In this document: one piece after another, positions 4,897 to 5,592 of the stretch
Layout of the letters: every line of letters starts with the position of its first letter
Numbering within the stretch: position 1 is the first letter of the stretch
Source: an uncultured Neisseria sp.
GTDB lineage: Bacteria > Pseudomonadota > Gammaproteobacteria > Burkholderiales > Neisseriaceae
DNA length: 5,592 bases
NCBI GenBank assembly: GCA_947097615.1
Contig: CAMURX010000117.1
Location: 1 to 5,592 of the forward strand
Direction of reading: 5' to 3'
Translations under genes and position numbers: made by a program
The notes under the pieces: model-generated
Seen by the model: only the letters and a program-made list of their open reading frames with translations
Databases searched by the model: none
Told to the model about the DNA's origin: nothing

Positions 4897-4952
4897 TTAG
4901 CGCATAAAACACCGCATTTGCCGCCGCATTGCCGCCAAATGTAAAGAAATGC

Positions 4953-4980
4953 TTGTTTCCGCAGGGCGCGCCGCTATAAT
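4953..4980 (+). promoter_or_regulatory. Candidate gcvT promoter
   Basis: A perfect TATAAT -10 (4975-4980) lies 16 bp after TTGTTT (4953-4958), which keeps only the TTG of the -35 consensus. The transcript should start near 4987, giving a leader of about 26 nt, too short for a glycine riboswitch. None is visible upstream of the gene. Confidence 0.6.
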
Positions 4981-4981
4981 C

Positions 4982-4993
4982 AGACCGTCTGAA
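4982..4993 (+). repeat. DUS variant with one mismatch in the gcvT leader
   Basis: AGACCGTCTGAA differs from AGGCCGTCTGAA at the third base, inside the 10-bp core. It begins 2 bp after the -10 element and covers the likely transcription start. Confidence 0.7.
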
Positions 4994-5012
4994 ACCGAAA
5001 ACGGAGAAACCC

Positions 5013-5592
5013 ATGACCTTGAACACCACGCCTTTTCATCAAGCCCATATCGACGCGGGCGCGAAACTCATCGACTTTGCCGGCTGGGAGCTGCCCATCC
5101 ACTACGGCTCGCAAATCACCGAACACGAAGCCGTGCGCACCGACGCGGGTATGTTCGACGTATCGCATATGCTGGTTACCGACGTGGCCGGCGCCCATGC
5201 CAAAGCCTTTTTCCGCAAACTGATTGCCAACGATGTCGCCAAGCTGGCCTTTGTGGGCAAAGCGCTCTACTCCGCCATGCTCAACGACAAAGGCGGCGTG
5301 ATTGACGATCTCATCGTTTACCGCACCAACGAAGCCGAAACGCAATACCGCATCGTGTCCAACGGTGCGACACGCGAAAAAGACACCGCCCAGTTCCACA
5401 AAATCGGCGCGGAATTCGGCGTAGCGTTTAATCCGCGTTACGACTTGGGTATGCTGGCGGTGCAAGGCCCCAAAGCGATTGAAAAACTTCTGACCGTCAA
5501 ACCCGAATGGGCGGATGTGGTGAATAATCTCAAGCCCTTCCAAGGCGCGGATTTGGGCAAGGACTGGTTTGTCGCCCGCACCGGCTACACCG
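5013..5592 (+). CDS. Glycine cleavage system T protein (aminomethyltransferase), incomplete at window end
   Basis: GcvT takes the aminomethyl group carried on the lipoyl arm of GcvH, releases ammonia and forms 5,10-methylenetetrahydrofolate. The 193 codons present cover about half of the usual 360-370 residues, and the frame is open to the end of the window. Recognisable stretches are [25 protein letters not shown] (7-31), the GMFDVSHM motif (46-53), [11 protein letters not shown] (94-104) with the Asp pair corresponding to the folate-site Asp of the family, [11 protein letters not shown] (114-124) and LAVQGPKA (148-155). The ATG at 5013 follows GGAG (5003-5006) by 6 nt. Its own promoter lies just upstream, and it is divergent from the Lrp/AsnC regulator. 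No frameshift or missing motif is seen in the part present. Confidence 0.96.
   Translation, partial: MTLNTTPFHQAHIDAGAKLIDFAGWELPIHYGSQITEHEAVRTDAGMFDVSHMLVTDVAGAHAKAFFRKLIANDVAKLAFVGKALYSAMLNDKGGVIDDLIVYRTNEAETQYRIVSNGATREKDTAQFHKIGAEFGVAFNPRYDLGMLAVQGPKAIEKLLTVKPEWADVVNNLKPFQGADLGKDWFVARTGYT

Noticed and set aside
4987..5012. Glycine riboswitch before gcvT
   Set aside because: The leader from the likely start is only about 26 nt, and no riboswitch-like paired core is visible in the intergenic region.
4980..5543. 187-aa minus-strand frame at the right end
   Set aside because: It is antisense to gcvT, whose plus-strand frame carries clear family motifs and remains open at the window edge.
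1..5592. CRISPR array, tRNA, rRNA or insertion sequence
   Set aside because: No regularly spaced repeat-spacer pattern, no tRNA cloverleaf or rRNA sequence and no transposase motif was seen on either strand.

Overview
The window looks like a chromosomal segment of a commensal, fairly GC-rich Neisseria species. The main evidence is ten perfect copies of the 12-bp DNA uptake sequence AGGCCGTCTGAA (the AG-DUS dialect, counted on both strands) plus one single-mismatch copy. Gene order also fits: an Lrp/AsnC regulator is divergent from gcvT, which I recall from meningococcus (NMB0573/NMB0574). The high GC of the metabolic genes and the AG rather than AT dialect argue against N. meningitidis and N. 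gonorrhoeae. Species cannot be settled from this sequence.

Layout. Positions 1-964 are an AT-richer islet without any DUS. It holds a REP-like double palindrome (2-72), one minus-strand gene for an unrecognised secreted protein of 206 aa (154-774), and two further palindromes (832-847, 924-944). Positions 965-3156 form a probable minus-strand operon: a three-segment DUF4870-like membrane protein, a GT4-type glycosyltransferase, and a small monotopic phosphoglycosyl transferase of the PglC/PglB type that overlaps it by GTGA. Together the last two look like part of an undecaprenyl-linked glycan pathway, either pgl-type protein glycosylation or a surface polysaccharide. The rest of such a locus is not in the window.

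Positions 3216-3250 are a perfect DUS hairpin terminator ending the next minus-strand gene, a D-2-hydroxyacid dehydrogenase (3253-4206). Its Shine-Dalgarno places the start at the second of two close ATGs. Upstream lies an Lrp/AsnC-family regulator (4281-4766), separated from the dehydrogenase by a tandem DUS pair and no hairpin, so the two may be co-transcribed. A 246-bp divergent intergenic region with candidate promoters in both directions leads to gcvT (5013 to the window end, incomplete), the aminomethyltransferase of the glycine cleavage system. Regulator, hydroxyacid dehydrogenase and gcvT form a plausible amino-acid/one-carbon neighbourhood.

I see no clear previously undescribed multi-gene system. 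The most interesting points are a phosphoglycosyl transferase lacking the Ser-Pro helix break of its membrane anchor, DUS copies built into the glycosyltransferase coding sequence (including a 14-bp inverted pair), the AT-rich orphan islet bounded by palindromes, and a phased repeat in the regulator/gcvT intergenic region.
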